DNA from: Solibacillus cecembensis
GTDB taxonomy: Bacteria; Bacillota; Bacilli; Bacillales_A; Planococcaceae
DNA length: 43,649 nucleotides
Direction: 5' to 3'
Assembly (NCBI RefSeq): GCF_001439635.1
Contig: NZ_LMBZ01000008.1
Location: 130,441 to 174,089 of the forward strand
A program made the translations under genes and the position numbers. A model generated the notes under the pieces. The model was not told the DNA's origin, searched no databases, and saw only the letters and a list, made by a program, of their open reading frames with translations. Positions 15,749 to 23,283 of this stretch are shown here, in pieces (position 1 is the first letter of the stretch; every line of letters starts with the position of its first letter).

Positions 15749-15971
15749 ATGGCAACAGTTGTAAATGTTTTTTTCGGAATAGATTTAATATTCAAAGTGG
15801 GTCAAGCAGATAGCTTATTAGTTTCTCATCAAGGGTAATATATATTGATTGATGCGGGAGAGGGGAAATTGGACGACGCGAAAAAGAGATGTTGAATTTA
15901 GTTCGGACTGTGAAGAAATAGAAGTGAAGGAGTGGAGGGATAATGAGGAGCCTGTATCGAGAGTCCAGTAA
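15749..15971 (+). pseudogene. Remnant of an MBL-fold (ComEC-like) hydrolase gene
   Basis: Plus-strand translation gives FKVGQADSLLVSHQG, a stop (TAA, 15837-15839), then YILIDAGEGKLDDAKK. This is the opening of ComEC/Rec2-like metallo-beta-lactamase-fold proteins (VGQGDS ... LIDAGE). After a frame change a natural-looking tail (EFSSDCEEIEVKEWRDNEE ... SRVQ) ends at TAA 15969-15971, and a strong terminator follows. The zinc-binding HxHxDH part is missing, so most of the gene was deleted. Calling the tail part of the same gene is inference. Confidence 0.6.
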
Positions 15972-15982
15972 TTAAAATAAAG

Positions 15983-16032
15983 AAAACGCCATTTTTCAAA
16001 TACACTTATTGTATTTGAGAAGTGGCGTTTTT
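15983..16032. terminator. Bidirectional terminator
   Basis: AAAACGCCA...TCAAATACA pairs with TGTATTTGA...TGGCGTTTT, a long stem with one small internal bulge, flanked by T-runs. It ends the decayed MBL-fold gene on the plus strand and the XRE regulator gene on the minus strand. Confidence 0.85.
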
Positions 16033-16045
16033 ATTGGAAATTTGT

Positions 16046-16243
16046 TTAGGATTGCTCCCAAAATAATTCATCGAGTGTTTTATTTAATGTTTTGCAAATG
16101 GCGATACACACACTCAATGTAGGGTTGTATTTGCCAAGTTCAATTAAACCAATTGTTTGGCGTGTAACTCCAACTTTTTTTGCAAGTTCTTCTTGTGACA
16201 AGTCCATTTCGATACGAGCCATTTTTAAGCGTATATTTTTCAT
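16046..16243 (-). CDS. XRE-family small transcriptional regulator
   Basis: 65 aa, essentially one helix-turn-helix domain: MARIEMDLSQEELAKKVGVT followed by RQTIGLIELGKYNPTLSVCI and ending LDELFWEQS. It matches the short YozG/YgzD-like Cro-CI regulators of Bacilli that sit next to genes for small multi-pass membrane proteins. GGTGAAAAGGA precedes the ATG. It lies six nt after the membrane-protein gene, so the pair is co-transcribed from the promoter at about 16802-16829, and it probably represses that promoter. Confidence 0.85.
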   Translation of the reverse strand: MKNIRLKMARIEMDLSQEELAKKVGVTRQTIGLIELGKYNPTLSVCIAICKTLNKTLDELFWEQS

Positions 16244-16249
16244 TCCTTT

Positions 16250-16768
16250 TCACCACTTATCTTCATCATCTTCAAGCATTTTATCATTAATTTGCTTGCT
16301 TTTTTTAATAGCTGACTGGTGGCTTGTGTATAAAACCACCGCTAAAAAAGGCGCATAAATAATTAACGAAATAAAAAATACCATAAAGAAATATTCAAGT
16401 GCTTGTGTATTATTGTCTGCGTAATTGATGGCACTATTTAATCCCATTGCTAGAGCGATTACTACACCACAAAGGATACCAAGAAAGATTGTTTTCGTGC
16501 TAAAGCGGTATTTGCTGTTGGCATCATGGATCTCAACCTCTTCGGATAAAACGCCGCTATACATCCCACGAAAACTATAATAAATGCCACATGCTGCTAA
16601 AATGACAAGCTCCGTTGCCACATGTTCAACCCCTCGGCCATAAATTACTGTTTTGGCAATTAATGAAATAAAGCAGATGACAGACACGATATAGTAAATT
16701 TCACGATAAATTTTGTTTTGCGTATTTTGGACGCGTTCATCAATGACTTTACGTTTGAACAACCCCAT
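16250..16768 (-). CDS. Four-helix membrane protein paired with an XRE regulator (DUF6773-like)
   Basis: 172 aa from the ATG at 16768, preceded by GGAGGAATTATTT. Four hydrophobic segments are visible (about 28-45, 50-70, 95-115 and 128-150), with a polar loop VLSEEVEIHDANSKYRFSTK between the second and third and a charged C-terminus (KKSKQINDKMLEDDEDKW). Its gene order, membrane protein then a 65-aa XRE regulator, is common in Bacilli. The family assignment is from memory of this arrangement and is tentative. Function unknown. Confidence 0.7.
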   Translation of the reverse strand: MGLFKRKVIDERVQNTQNKIYREIYYIVSVICFISLIAKTVIYGRGVEHVATELVILAACGIYYSFRGMYSGVLSEEVEIHDANSKYRFSTKTIFLGILCGVVIALAMGLNSAINYADNNTQALEYFFMVFFISLIIYAPFLAVVLYTSHQSAIKKSKQINDKMLEDDEDKW

Positions 16769-16801
16769 AAATAATTCCTCCCCATTCCTTTTGTTAACTT
16801 G

Positions 16802-16829
16802 ATTATACAATATAATATGCATAATGCAA
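16802..16829 (-). promoter_or_regulatory. Promoter with overlapping palindrome for the membrane protein/XRE pair
   Basis: On the minus strand TTGCAT (16824-16829) and TATAAT (16802-16807) are 16 nt apart. The 11-nt palindrome TGCATTATGCA (16818-16828) overlaps the -35 box and is a natural operator candidate for the XRE protein. Confidence 0.65.
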
Positions 16830-16898
16830 TTTATATGTGACATTTAGAAATATATTTTTGTCTTTTTTGGAATTATTTTAGTATTGATTTGGGGATTA

Positions 16899-17009
16899 AT
16901 GGTGAAAATGAATCTCGAAATTTTTATGAAAGTTCTAGAACAGTTGGAAGTATATTCATTTGATAATACTTTAATCGCGGATATCAACCTATCAATGATA
17001 GAAAAGTAA
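16899..17009 (+). CDS. Possible 36-aa peptide
   Basis: An ORF reading MVKMNLEIFMKVLEQLEVYS and ending INLSMIEK, preceded by GGGG five nt upstream. It is amphipathic and lies alone between divergent units. It may be a real small protein, or the leftover of a longer one. No homologue recognised. Confidence 0.25.
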   Translation: MVKMNLEIFMKVLEQLEVYSFDNTLIADINLSMIEK

Positions 17010-17043
17010 AGCGTAGAAGTGAAAGGGGGGAGGGAGAAGGATA

Positions 17044-17067
17044 GCCGCTAATTTTTATATTAGCGGC
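17044..17067. terminator. Hairpin downstream of threonine dehydratase gene
   Basis: GCCGCTAAT pairs perfectly with ATTAGCGGC around a six-nt loop, 22 nt beyond the dehydratase stop. T-runs are short on both strands. Confidence 0.6.
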
Positions 17068-17088
17068 CTCTTAGGTTGGAATGATTTA

Positions 17089-18066
17089 CTACATGTTCAT
17101 AGTTTTTGCTTTTGCTGTATCCACAATCAATCCTTGCACAGTTTCAATATCCACATTGCCACCAGAAATAAGTGTGACGATGTTTTTTCCTTTCATATTG
17201 AGCTTATTGTAAAGCACGGCTGCGACAGTTGTAGCACTTGAAGGTTCGATTAGTTGCTTTGTACGTTCGAGCACAAGACTAAAGGCCATACGAATTTCGT
17301 CCTCACTTACGAGTACTAAATCATCTAAATATTTTGCTAGTACCGGAAACGTTAAATCACCGGGTTGGTTTGTTCGTAAGCCATCTGCAATCGTATTTGT
17401 TGCAGGAATCGCAGTAATTTTTTTGTTTTGTAATGATAAATATGTATCATTCGCTAGCTCAGGCTCAACACCAATTATTCGAATAGCAGGGTTTGTTTCT
17501 TTTACCGCGGTTAAAATACCTGAAATTAAGCCGCCACCTCCAATTGGTACAATGATGGCATCAATGTCATGAAGCTGCTGTAAAATTTCAAGCCCGACCG
17601 TTCCTTGTCCAGCCATAATAAGTGGATCGTCATAAGGGGGAATATAGATGCCGTTTTGTTCATCGGCAATTTGCTGTGCCCTTGGTAGACGTTCTCCAGA
17701 CGTAGTTCCACACTTTTCAACCTGCCCATTGTAACCAAGGATGGCATTAATTTTGCATTGGCTCGCGTTTTCAGGCACAACAATGGTTGAAGGAACGCTG
17801 TATTTATTAGCAACGTAGCTAACCGCTTGCCCGTGATTGCCAGATGATGCGGTTGTAACATGCTGTGCGCCGTTTTCAATCGCATGGATGACCATATTAC
17901 TTGCCCCTCGTATTTTAAATGAACCAGTTTTTTGTAGGTGTTCTGCTTTAAAAAATAACTGATTGCCACATAAATTCGAAAGTTGCTCTGATTGAAGAAG
18001 TGGCGTTTCATAGACGACGTTTTGTATACGCTGTTTTGCAACTTGAATATCTTTTAATGTAATCAT
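17089..18066 (-). CDS. Threonine/serine dehydratase, catabolic type
   Basis: 325 aa; PLP enzyme that deaminates threonine to 2-oxobutyrate (and serine to pyruvate). The PLP lysine sits in GSFKIRGA (Lys51), the substrate loop is TASSGNHGQAVSYVA, and the phosphate-binding glycine loop is PIGGGGLISGI. The C-terminal SGGN motif is in TLISGGNVD. It ends after the catalytic domain and lacks the regulatory ACT domains of the biosynthetic IlvA, which points to the catabolic TdcB-like form. The RidA gene ends 12 nt upstream: RidA removes the reactive enamine/imine this enzyme releases, so the pair makes functional sense. Confidence 0.88.
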   Translation of the reverse strand: MITLKDIQVAKQRIQNVVYETPLLQSEQLSNLCGNQLFFKAEHLQKTGSFKIRGASNMVIHAIENGAQHVTTASSGNHGQAVSYVANKYSVPSTIVVPENASQCKINAILGYNGQVEKCGTTSGERLPRAQQIADEQNGIYIPPYDDPLIMAGQGTVGLEILQQLHDIDAIIVPIGGGGLISGILTAVKETNPAIRIIGVEPELANDTYLSLQNKKITAIPATNTIADGLRTNQPGDLTFPVLAKYLDDLVLVSEDEIRMAFSLVLERTKQLIEPSSATTVAAVLYNKLNMKGKNIVTLISGGNVDIETVQGLIVDTAKAKTMNM

Positions 18067-18078
18067 CGTTTCTCCCCT

Positions 18079-18540
18079 TTATTTAATTGCGATTATAAAA
18101 TCAATTTCAACGGGTGTGTTGCTAGGTAATGTCGCGACCCCAACAGCAGTGCGCGCATGGCGACCTTTTTCACCAAAGATTTTTTCGAGTAGAGCAGAAG
18201 CTGCATCGAGCACTTTTGATGGCTCATAAAAGTCAGTTGCTGCTTGAACGTAGCCCGTTATTTTAAGGATTTGTTCGACCTGATCGAGTGAACCAATCTG
18301 TACCTTCAAACAGCTAAGACCTTTTAACACACAGTATTCCGCGAGCTCACTTGCTTGCTCGATTGTGACATCTTGTCCAACTTTACCGGGAAACGGAATC
18401 TGTCCATTAATACGCGGTACTTGTCCGCTAACATACGCAACATTTTGATGAATTGTTATAGGTACATAATGGTAAAGTGGAGGTGTTGCCTCAGGTAGTT
18501 GTAAGCCTAATTCATGTAGGCGCTGTTCAATGGTACTCAA
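18079..18540 (-). CDS. RidA/YjgF-family enamine/imine deaminase
   Basis: 153 aa from a TTG at 18540, chosen because GAGAGGAG lies ten nt upstream and the product then starts MSTIEQRLHELGLQLPEA at the family boundary; the frame is open much further but without a ribosome site. RidA-type features: ATPPLYHYVPITIHQNVAYV, SGQVPRINGQIPFPGKVGQD, and the C-terminal GRHARTAVGVATLPSNTPVE, which carries the conserved arginine that binds the imino acid carboxylate. It belongs to the longer group 2-3 RidA-like proteins. It lies 12 nt before a threonine dehydratase gene, whose toxic intermediates it would hydrolyse. Confidence 0.88.
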   Translation of the reverse strand: MSTIEQRLHELGLQLPEATPPLYHYVPITIHQNVAYVSGQVPRINGQIPFPGKVGQDVTIEQASELAEYCVLKGLSCLKVQIGSLDQVEQILKITGYVQAATDFYEPSKVLDAASALLEKIFGEKGRHARTAVGVATLPSNTPVEIDFIIAIK

Positions 18541-18587
18541 ATAAAAAAACTCCTCTCGATATCGTATTGCTTCATTTACATTCAAAA

Positions 18588-18613
18588 CAACACACCCGTT
18601 TAAGGATGTGTTG
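18588..18613 (-). terminator. Stem-loop between M20 hydrolase and RidA genes
   Basis: CAACACATCC pairs with GGGTGTGTTG with one irregular position around a short loop, followed by TTTTGAATG on the minus strand. It may partly terminate the M20 transcript and reduce expression of the RidA-dehydratase pair. Confidence 0.5.
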
Positions 18614-18622
18614 AGAGGAACT

Positions 18623-19795
18623 TTATTTAATAACACCGTGTAATTGCAACGCTTGTAAAAATACATCGCCAATATGCAACATCGACTTTTCATCCACGTC
18701 AAATTTTGGATGATGATGTGGATAAACGGCATTGATAGATGGATTGCCACCTCCGACAAAGAAAAATGTCCCCGGTTTTTCTTGTAAATAGTAGGTGAAA
18801 TCTTCTGCACCCATGCGTGGTGGTACATCAACGATTTGAAGCTCAGGCAAATGAATTGAAACGGCTTCACGTAATGCGGCTGTTTCATTTGGGTGATTAT
18901 AAACGGCATCATAACCGCGCGTATACTTGAAATCAAGCTTGGCATCATATTGAATTTCAATGGCCTTGCATAAGTTATTTAATTTTTGCTCCACCATATC
19001 GCGTATTTGTGGATTAAATGTACGCACAGTTCCCATTAAATAAGCTTTGTCTGGAATAACATTGCCGACCGTACCACTTTCAATTTTTCCAACTGTAATA
19101 ACTGCTGATTCAATCGGATCTGTATTGCGGCTTACGATTGGTTGCACACCAAAAACAAATTGAGCTGCTGCAACAATCGGGTCAATCGTTTCATGTGGAG
19201 ATGCACCGTGACCGCCTTTACCTTGAATTGTTAGCTCAAAAAAGTCTGCCGCAGCCATTGCGTAACCTTCACAAAATAGTACAGTACCAAGCTCACTCCA
19301 AGAAGAAACATGTGAACCGTATACGTAATCTACACCATCTAAGCAACCAGCCTCAACCATCGCCTTTGCACCACCTGGAACAACCTCTTCAGCAAACTGG
19401 TGGATGAACACAATATTTCCGTGCAATGAATCACGGGCATCAGATAGTGCTTTTGCTAATCCTAGAAGCGCGGCAGTATGAATATCATGACCACAAGCAT
19501 GGCTTACACCATCAATTTTAGATTTATAGGCAACTTCCTTTTCATCTTGAATTGGCAGTGCATCAAAATCAGCGCGAAATGCAATCGTTGGACCATCAAA
19601 TGCGCCTTTTAGGAAGCCAACAACCCCATTGCCACCAACGTTTTCTTTTACTTCAATGCCAAAGGATGCAAGCTTTTCTGCAATTAACTTTGGTGTGTTC
19701 ACTTCTTTAAAGGAAAGCTCCGGATACATGTGTAAATGTCTCCGAATGTCGACCATTTCATTAAAATTCGCTTGTAGTTTTTCTGCAATACTCAA
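18623..19795 (-). CDS. M20 family metal-dependent amidohydrolase
   Basis: 390 aa from a TTG at 19795 (MSIAEKLQANFNEMVDIRRH); AAGGGGTG is correctly spaced for it, while the ATG three codons earlier is too close. M20D hallmarks: RRHLHMYPELSFKE, AFRADFDALPIQ, VSHACGHDIHTAALLGLAKA (the Cys/His metal site), HQFAEEVVPGGAKAMVEAG, the dimerisation domain GKGGHGASPHETIDPIVAA, and the C-terminal MGAEDFTYYLQEKPGTFFFV. The family hydrolyses N-acyl amino acids, hippurate or similar amides in the cytosol. Clustering with RidA and a dehydratase suggests amino-acid salvage: deacylation, then deamination. Confidence 0.9.
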   Translation of the reverse strand: MSIAEKLQANFNEMVDIRRHLHMYPELSFKEVNTPKLIAEKLASFGIEVKENVGGNGVVGFLKGAFDGPTIAFRADFDALPIQDEKEVAYKSKIDGVSHACGHDIHTAALLGLAKALSDARDSLHGNIVFIHQFAEEVVPGGAKAMVEAGCLDGVDYVYGSHVSSWSELGTVLFCEGYAMAAADFFELTIQGKGGHGASPHETIDPIVAAAQFVFGVQPIVSRNTDPIESAVITVGKIESGTVGNVIPDKAYLMGTVRTFNPQIRDMVEQKLNNLCKAIEIQYDAKLDFKYTRGYDAVYNHPNETAALREAVSIHLPELQIVDVPPRMGAEDFTYYLQEKPGTFFFVGGGNPSINAVYPHHHPKFDVDEKSMLHIGDVFLQALQLHGVIK

Positions 19796-19927
19796 TACAT
19801 ACACCCCTTATTAGTAGTTGGACTTTGGAAAATGCCCCGATTCTCCCTATATATGATTTTATCAGAAAATTGAGATAAGGTGCTATAATAAATGGTAAAG
19901 ATGTTCTTTAATGAATGAGGTGGGGAA

Positions 19928-20497
19928 ATGAGCGGACGTAAAAAGGGCATACTAATTGTGCTGGGATGCGTTACGTTACTAGGACTGTTCTATTATTTTG
20001 TGTTTTCATCGTCAGCTGTTTTAAAAAATGTGTCACACTCTCGCGGTTATAATGTACACGTATCAGAAAATACAATTCCAGTTGAAATGTTTATCGCACC
20101 AGAAATGTACGATATTGAAATGGGTAGTGAAAAGGTATTGAATGAAGTAATGTACGACGAGCATCATACTAAAATTATTTTAGAATGGGTACATTTGGAT
20201 GAAGATGAGTTATCCTTTAGTTTTACGACAGATCATGATTTACCATTATTGGAAGGGAATTTTTTGTATAGCGGTATACTTCATCCAGGTGGTTCAATTA
20301 CTCGTAATTCTGGACATAGTAATTATGAAGCGAAAACCCCGAATAATGAAACTTTACAAATAGGGCAAACAGGCAGTGGACCTAATTCCGATTTTGGATT
20401 TGCTCTCCGTCAGCCACCGATGGAATTGCTACAAGAAGGATTTACGGTGCGTTATTATGGTATGTATTTGCATGAATATCGGCTGGAATGGAAATAG
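19928..20497 (+). CDS. Unknown membrane-anchored exported protein
   Basis: 189 aa; ATG after GAGGTGGGGAA. N-terminus MSGRKKGILIVLGCVTLLGL then FYYFVF is a single hydrophobic anchor (about 7-26); its Cys is not in a clear lipobox. The external part (about 160 aa) is acidic and beta-rich (NTIPVEMFIAPEMYDIEMGS, IILEWVHLDEDELSFSFTTD, GFTVRYYGMYLHEYRLEWK). I do not recognise the family. It is transcribed alone and ends at a terminator shared with the convergent PH-domain gene. Confidence 0.65.
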   Translation: MSGRKKGILIVLGCVTLLGLFYYFVFSSSAVLKNVSHSRGYNVHVSENTIPVEMFIAPEMYDIEMGSEKVLNEVMYDEHHTKIILEWVHLDEDELSFSFTTDHDLPLLEGNFLYSGILHPGGSITRNSGHSNYEAKTPNNETLQIGQTGSGPNSDFGFALRQPPMELLQEGFTVRYYGMYLHEYRLEWK

Positions 20498-20601
20498 AGA
20501 GACCTTGATGAGACCTTGTTCAATCTACAATTTTATTCAATAGGGCTGCCAGTTATTCGGTTGTAGGGGACAAGGAAATAAAGAATATAAAAACGCATTT
20601 T

Positions 20602-20644
20602 AAAAATCCGCGACAGGCAAAGTAGCTTGTACGCGGATTTTTTT
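20602..20644. terminator. Bidirectional terminator
   Basis: AAAAATCCGCG pairs with CGCGGATTTTT; the plus strand continues in T residues, and the minus-strand PH-domain gene ends inside the right arm, so it serves both convergent genes. Confidence 0.85.
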
Positions 20645-21044
20645 ACGGAAGAAGCTTAATCGTTGGGTTAACTTCTAATAACTTTTTTGCAAATAATTCT
20701 TTATCTTTTGGTGAAACGAGTGTTACTTGCATATCTGGATCAAATGTAATTTCAATTCGGTCTATAGACATTGCTGGCGCAGACAAAGGATTTTTTGATG
20801 GGCGCAAGCTACGGATTTGTGCAATATTAATCTTTGTTTTTGTAATCCCACCATGGACGATTAACTCATTACCAATAATGACGTATTTTGTACCGAAAAA
20901 TAACGTAGCCAATAGTGCAATTAAAGCAATTGTAACAACTATTATAACGATATCAGGCTCCGTAATAGCTCCATAAACCATTAAGGCAGGAACGCAAATA
21001 AAAATAGCCGCCATCCAAACATCAACTTTTGATTTAAATACCAT
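20643..21044 (-). CDS. Bacterial PH-domain membrane protein (bPH_4-like)
   Basis: 133 aa. Two hydrophobic segments (about 9-26 and 30-50) are followed by GTKYVIIGNELIVHGGITKT and INIAQIRSLRPSKNPLSAPA, then DRIEITFDPDMQVTLVSPKD and a final KLLEVNPTIKLLP. This is the pattern of the short bacterial PH proteins (PF06713) with a two-helix anchor and a cytosolic PH-like barrel, as in the YyaB group. The ATG follows AAAGGTGGTTTTCCT. Ligand and role are unknown. Confidence 0.8.
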   Translation of the reverse strand: MVFKSKVDVWMAAIFICVPALMVYGAITEPDIVIIVVTIALIALLATLFFGTKYVIIGNELIVHGGITKTKINIAQIRSLRPSKNPLSAPAMSIDRIEITFDPDMQVTLVSPKDKELFAKKLLEVNPTIKLLP

Positions 21045-21132
21045 AGGAAAACCACCTTTAAATACTTCAATTTTACCATTTTCCTTGTATAAGGAAATAG
21101 TTGCTACTATTAAAAAACTTTAATTAAATACA

Positions 21133-21163
21133 TTGACCCTAGAGTAAGCTCCAATGTTATCGT
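21133..21163 (+). promoter_or_regulatory. MerR-type promoter with 19-bp spacer
   Basis: TTGACC (21133-21138) and TATCGT (21158-21163) are 19 nt apart, the overlong spacing that MerR proteins correct by DNA distortion. The spacer holds the imperfect dyad GAGTAAGCTC. Transcription would begin near 21170, right at the Shine-Dalgarno. Confidence 0.7.
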
Positions 21164-21181
21164 TGTATGGAGGTGATGAAT

Positions 21182-21616
21182 ATGCAAATAAAAGCGTTCT
21201 CGAAAAAGTTCAACGTTCCAATAGATACAATTCGTTATTATGAAAAGGAAGGTTTACTTCAACCGAAAAGATTGGAAAATGGCTATCGACAGTACGATGA
21301 AAGCTGTGCGGATCAATTAAAAATGATTATTGTATTAAAGCAGCTTGATTTTACGTTGCAAGAAATATATCAGTTAAGTGGTTTGAAGATGGAGCAAATT
21401 ACACCAGAATGTAATCAAGCAACGGTGTCTATATTCAATCAAAAACTGCAGCAAATAACGGACAGAATTGAGTTTTATCAACATGCGATGCAAACGCTTG
21501 AAATGGCCAAACAGTTAATCCAAGAGGAGAAGTATTCGGAAAATCAAATGATTATTAATCAATCAGTAGAGGAACTTTTTAATCGAAGTCATCTAAAGGA
21601 TGTGCGATATGATTAA
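21182..21616 (+). CDS. MerR-family transcriptional regulator
   Basis: 144 aa from the ATG at 21182, six nt after GGAGGTG; an earlier in-frame ATG overlaps that site and is not used. Winged-helix start IKAFSKKFNVPIDTIRYYEK, EGLLQPKRLENGYRQYDESC, then a coiled coil (about 75-115) for dimerisation. The only cysteines (Cys46, Cys83) are not arranged like those of metal sensors, so a small-molecule or redox/aldehyde signal is more likely. A 19-bp-spaced promoter sits immediately upstream, so it probably activates its own operon. The next gene overlaps its stop by eight nt. Confidence 0.88.
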   Translation: MQIKAFSKKFNVPIDTIRYYEKEGLLQPKRLENGYRQYDESCADQLKMIIVLKQLDFTLQEIYQLSGLKMEQITPECNQATVSIFNQKLQQITDRIEFYQHAMQTLEMAKQLIQEEKYSENQMIINQSVEELFNRSHLKDVRYD

Positions 21617-21956
21617 ACTATTCATCCGAGTGGAATATGGCATTGCCTTTTTACTGTTATTGTTTATTTATATGCGACTAGATTTTTCACTTTGGTTATT
21701 TTTCATTTTATTATTAGTGCCGGATTTAACGATGGTTGGTTATGCAATGAACAAAAAAATCGGTGCTGTCATTTATAACTTTGGTCATACTCTCATCATA
21801 CCGTTCCTTTTATTAATCGTTTCGTTTAGTAGTTCAAATGAGTTAGTAGTAATGTTCTCTTTAATTTGGACTGCGCATATTTTGATGGATCGTTGCTTTG
21901 GATTTGGTTTGAAATACGAGGATACTTTTAAAAATACGCATCTGCAACGTATATAA
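21609..21956 (+). CDS. DUF4260-like membrane protein
   Basis: 115 aa from the ATG at 21609, eight nt after AAAGGA and overlapping the merR stop, so translation is coupled. Four hydrophobic segments with charged turns: RVEYGIAFLLLLFIYMRLDF, FFILLLVPDLTMVGYAMNKK, IGAVIYNFGHTLIIPFLLL and the C-terminal WTAHILMDRCFGFGLKYEDT. The VPDLTMVGY, YNFGHT and HILMDRxxGFGLKY motifs match the DUF4260 family of small membrane proteins. Function unknown; control by the coupled MerR regulator suggests a stress-induced role. Confidence 0.8.
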   Translation: MIKLFIRVEYGIAFLLLLFIYMRLDFSLWLFFILLLVPDLTMVGYAMNKKIGAVIYNFGHTLIIPFLLLIVSFSSSNELVVMFSLIWTAHILMDRCFGFGLKYEDTFKNTHLQRI

Positions 21957-22089
21957 ACATATTGTACCGGGGATATAAACAGCAATAAGATTCTACCGTC
22001 ACTCACCAAATGCAGAAAGCTCTAGAACTACCAGACTTCAAGGTACTAGCTTGCATAAAGAACTTTCTAACTTATACACTCAAATGTAT

Positions 22090-23196
22090 TTATTCATTAT
22101 ACAAATTCCGCAAAGCCCCCCCACACAACACAACCTCATCCATCTGTGTAGCAGCTCCAAAGGATATCCTAAAAAATTGCCGCGCTTCTGTGATCGTTTT
22201 GCCCATTGCTAAAATGGCTTTCGTTCCTGAAGCGCTGTTTATATCACACGCACTGCCAGTTGAAATATGGAAATTTTGTTCATTGAGCTTGAGCATAACC
22301 AATTGTCCTTCCATACCAGTTTTGCAAATGCCGACAATATTCGGTAACTGACTTTCTGCTTGTCCTTCAATTACTTGAAACGCATCTCCCGGTAGCATGT
22401 GTAGGAGATTTTCACGTAATTTCCATTGCTTGTCCATATCATATGTATACTGTTCCACTGCGACAGCAAAAGCGACTAACGCGGGCGTATCTAATGTTCC
22501 GCCGCGTAATCCACGCTCATGCGTTACTCCTGGGAAAATAGGTAAGGCACGTACAAATGGATTTAAGTAAACCGCACCGCAACCTTTAGGACCGCCAACT
22601 TTATGCGCGGAAACAGAAATTGCATCTGCAAGGCGTGCATCAAAAGAGACAACTAGCTTACAAAATGATTGAACGCAGTCGACATGATATAAAATGCCGT
22701 GAGCTTTTGCGAGTTGTGCAATTTTCGCAATCGGTTGGATTGTTCCAATTTCTGAATTGACATGCTGAATCGAAATTAATGTTGTATCAGGACGAATCGC
22801 TTTCTCCAAAACATTCATATCTATGACCCCGCCTGCTGTTAAAGGCAGACGAGTTACCTCAAAACCTTCTCTTTCTAACGTATTCATCGCCGCGTGGACA
22901 GAAGTATGCTCCGCCATGGATGTAATAATATGACGTCCTCTTTTTTCACTACGAGCTAAAGATAAAATGGCTACAATATTTGCCTCTGTACCGCTCCCTG
23001 TAAAGATCACCCCATCTGAATGCACGCCAAGTTTGCGAGCAATGACACCTCGTGCCCAAGCTACCGCACTCGCCGCTTGTCCACCTGCATCATGTAAACT
23101 CGAAGGATTTCCGTATATTTTTGTTGCTACTTCTACATAAGCATCTATCGCTTGCTTCGTCATCGGTGTAGACGCCGCATAATCTAAATAAGTCAT
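22090..23196 (-). CDS. nifS: NifS-like cysteine desulfurase for NAD synthesis
   Basis: 368 aa PLP enzyme. It opens MTYLDYAASTPMTKQAIDAY. The PLP lysine is in SAHKVGGPKGCGAVY and the catalytic cysteine in the short loop STGSACDINSASGT. It takes sulfur from cysteine and, in Bacillus relatives, supplies the [4Fe-4S] cluster of quinolinate synthase NadA. The gene is divergent from nadB-nadC-nadA with only about 90 nt between starts, the same order as in Bacillus subtilis. The shared spacer carries a candidate NiaR operator. The repressor gene itself, next to nifS in some relatives, is not in this window. Confidence 0.9.
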   Translation of the reverse strand: MTYLDYAASTPMTKQAIDAYVEVATKIYGNPSSLHDAGGQAASAVAWARGVIARKLGVHSDGVIFTGSGTEANIVAILSLARSEKRGRHIITSMAEHTSVHAAMNTLEREGFEVTRLPLTAGGVIDMNVLEKAIRPDTTLISIQHVNSEIGTIQPIAKIAQLAKAHGILYHVDCVQSFCKLVVSFDARLADAISVSAHKVGGPKGCGAVYLNPFVRALPIFPGVTHERGLRGGTLDTPALVAFAVAVEQYTYDMDKQWKLRENLLHMLPGDAFQVIEGQAESQLPNIVGICKTGMEGQLVMLKLNEQNFHISTGSACDINSASGTKAILAMGKTITEARQFFRISFGAATQMDEVVLCGGALRNLYNE

Positions 23197-23258
23197 TTAT
23201 TTTCCCCGTTTCTAAAAGATAAGAAATACTTGTCTATTTCTCTATTTTATGCAAAGAT

Positions 23259-23275
23259 ATGTGTCAAGACAACTG
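23259..23275. promoter_or_regulatory. Candidate NiaR (YrxA) operator
   Basis: TATGTGTCAAGACAACT contains the near-palindrome TGTCAAGACA (23262-23271), and a further ACTTGTC half-site lies at 23228-23234. It is placed between the divergent nifS and nadB starts, where the nicotinate-responsive repressor NiaR acts in Bacilli. Assignment from position and the GTGTC/GACA half-sites; inference. Confidence 0.45.
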
Positions 23276-23283
23276 TAAAGTGG

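Noticed and set aside
18541..18960. N-terminal extension of the RidA-like reading frame to 293 aa
   Set aside because: The extra region lies over the M20 gene 3' end, has no homology, and the TTG at 18540 has a ribosome site.
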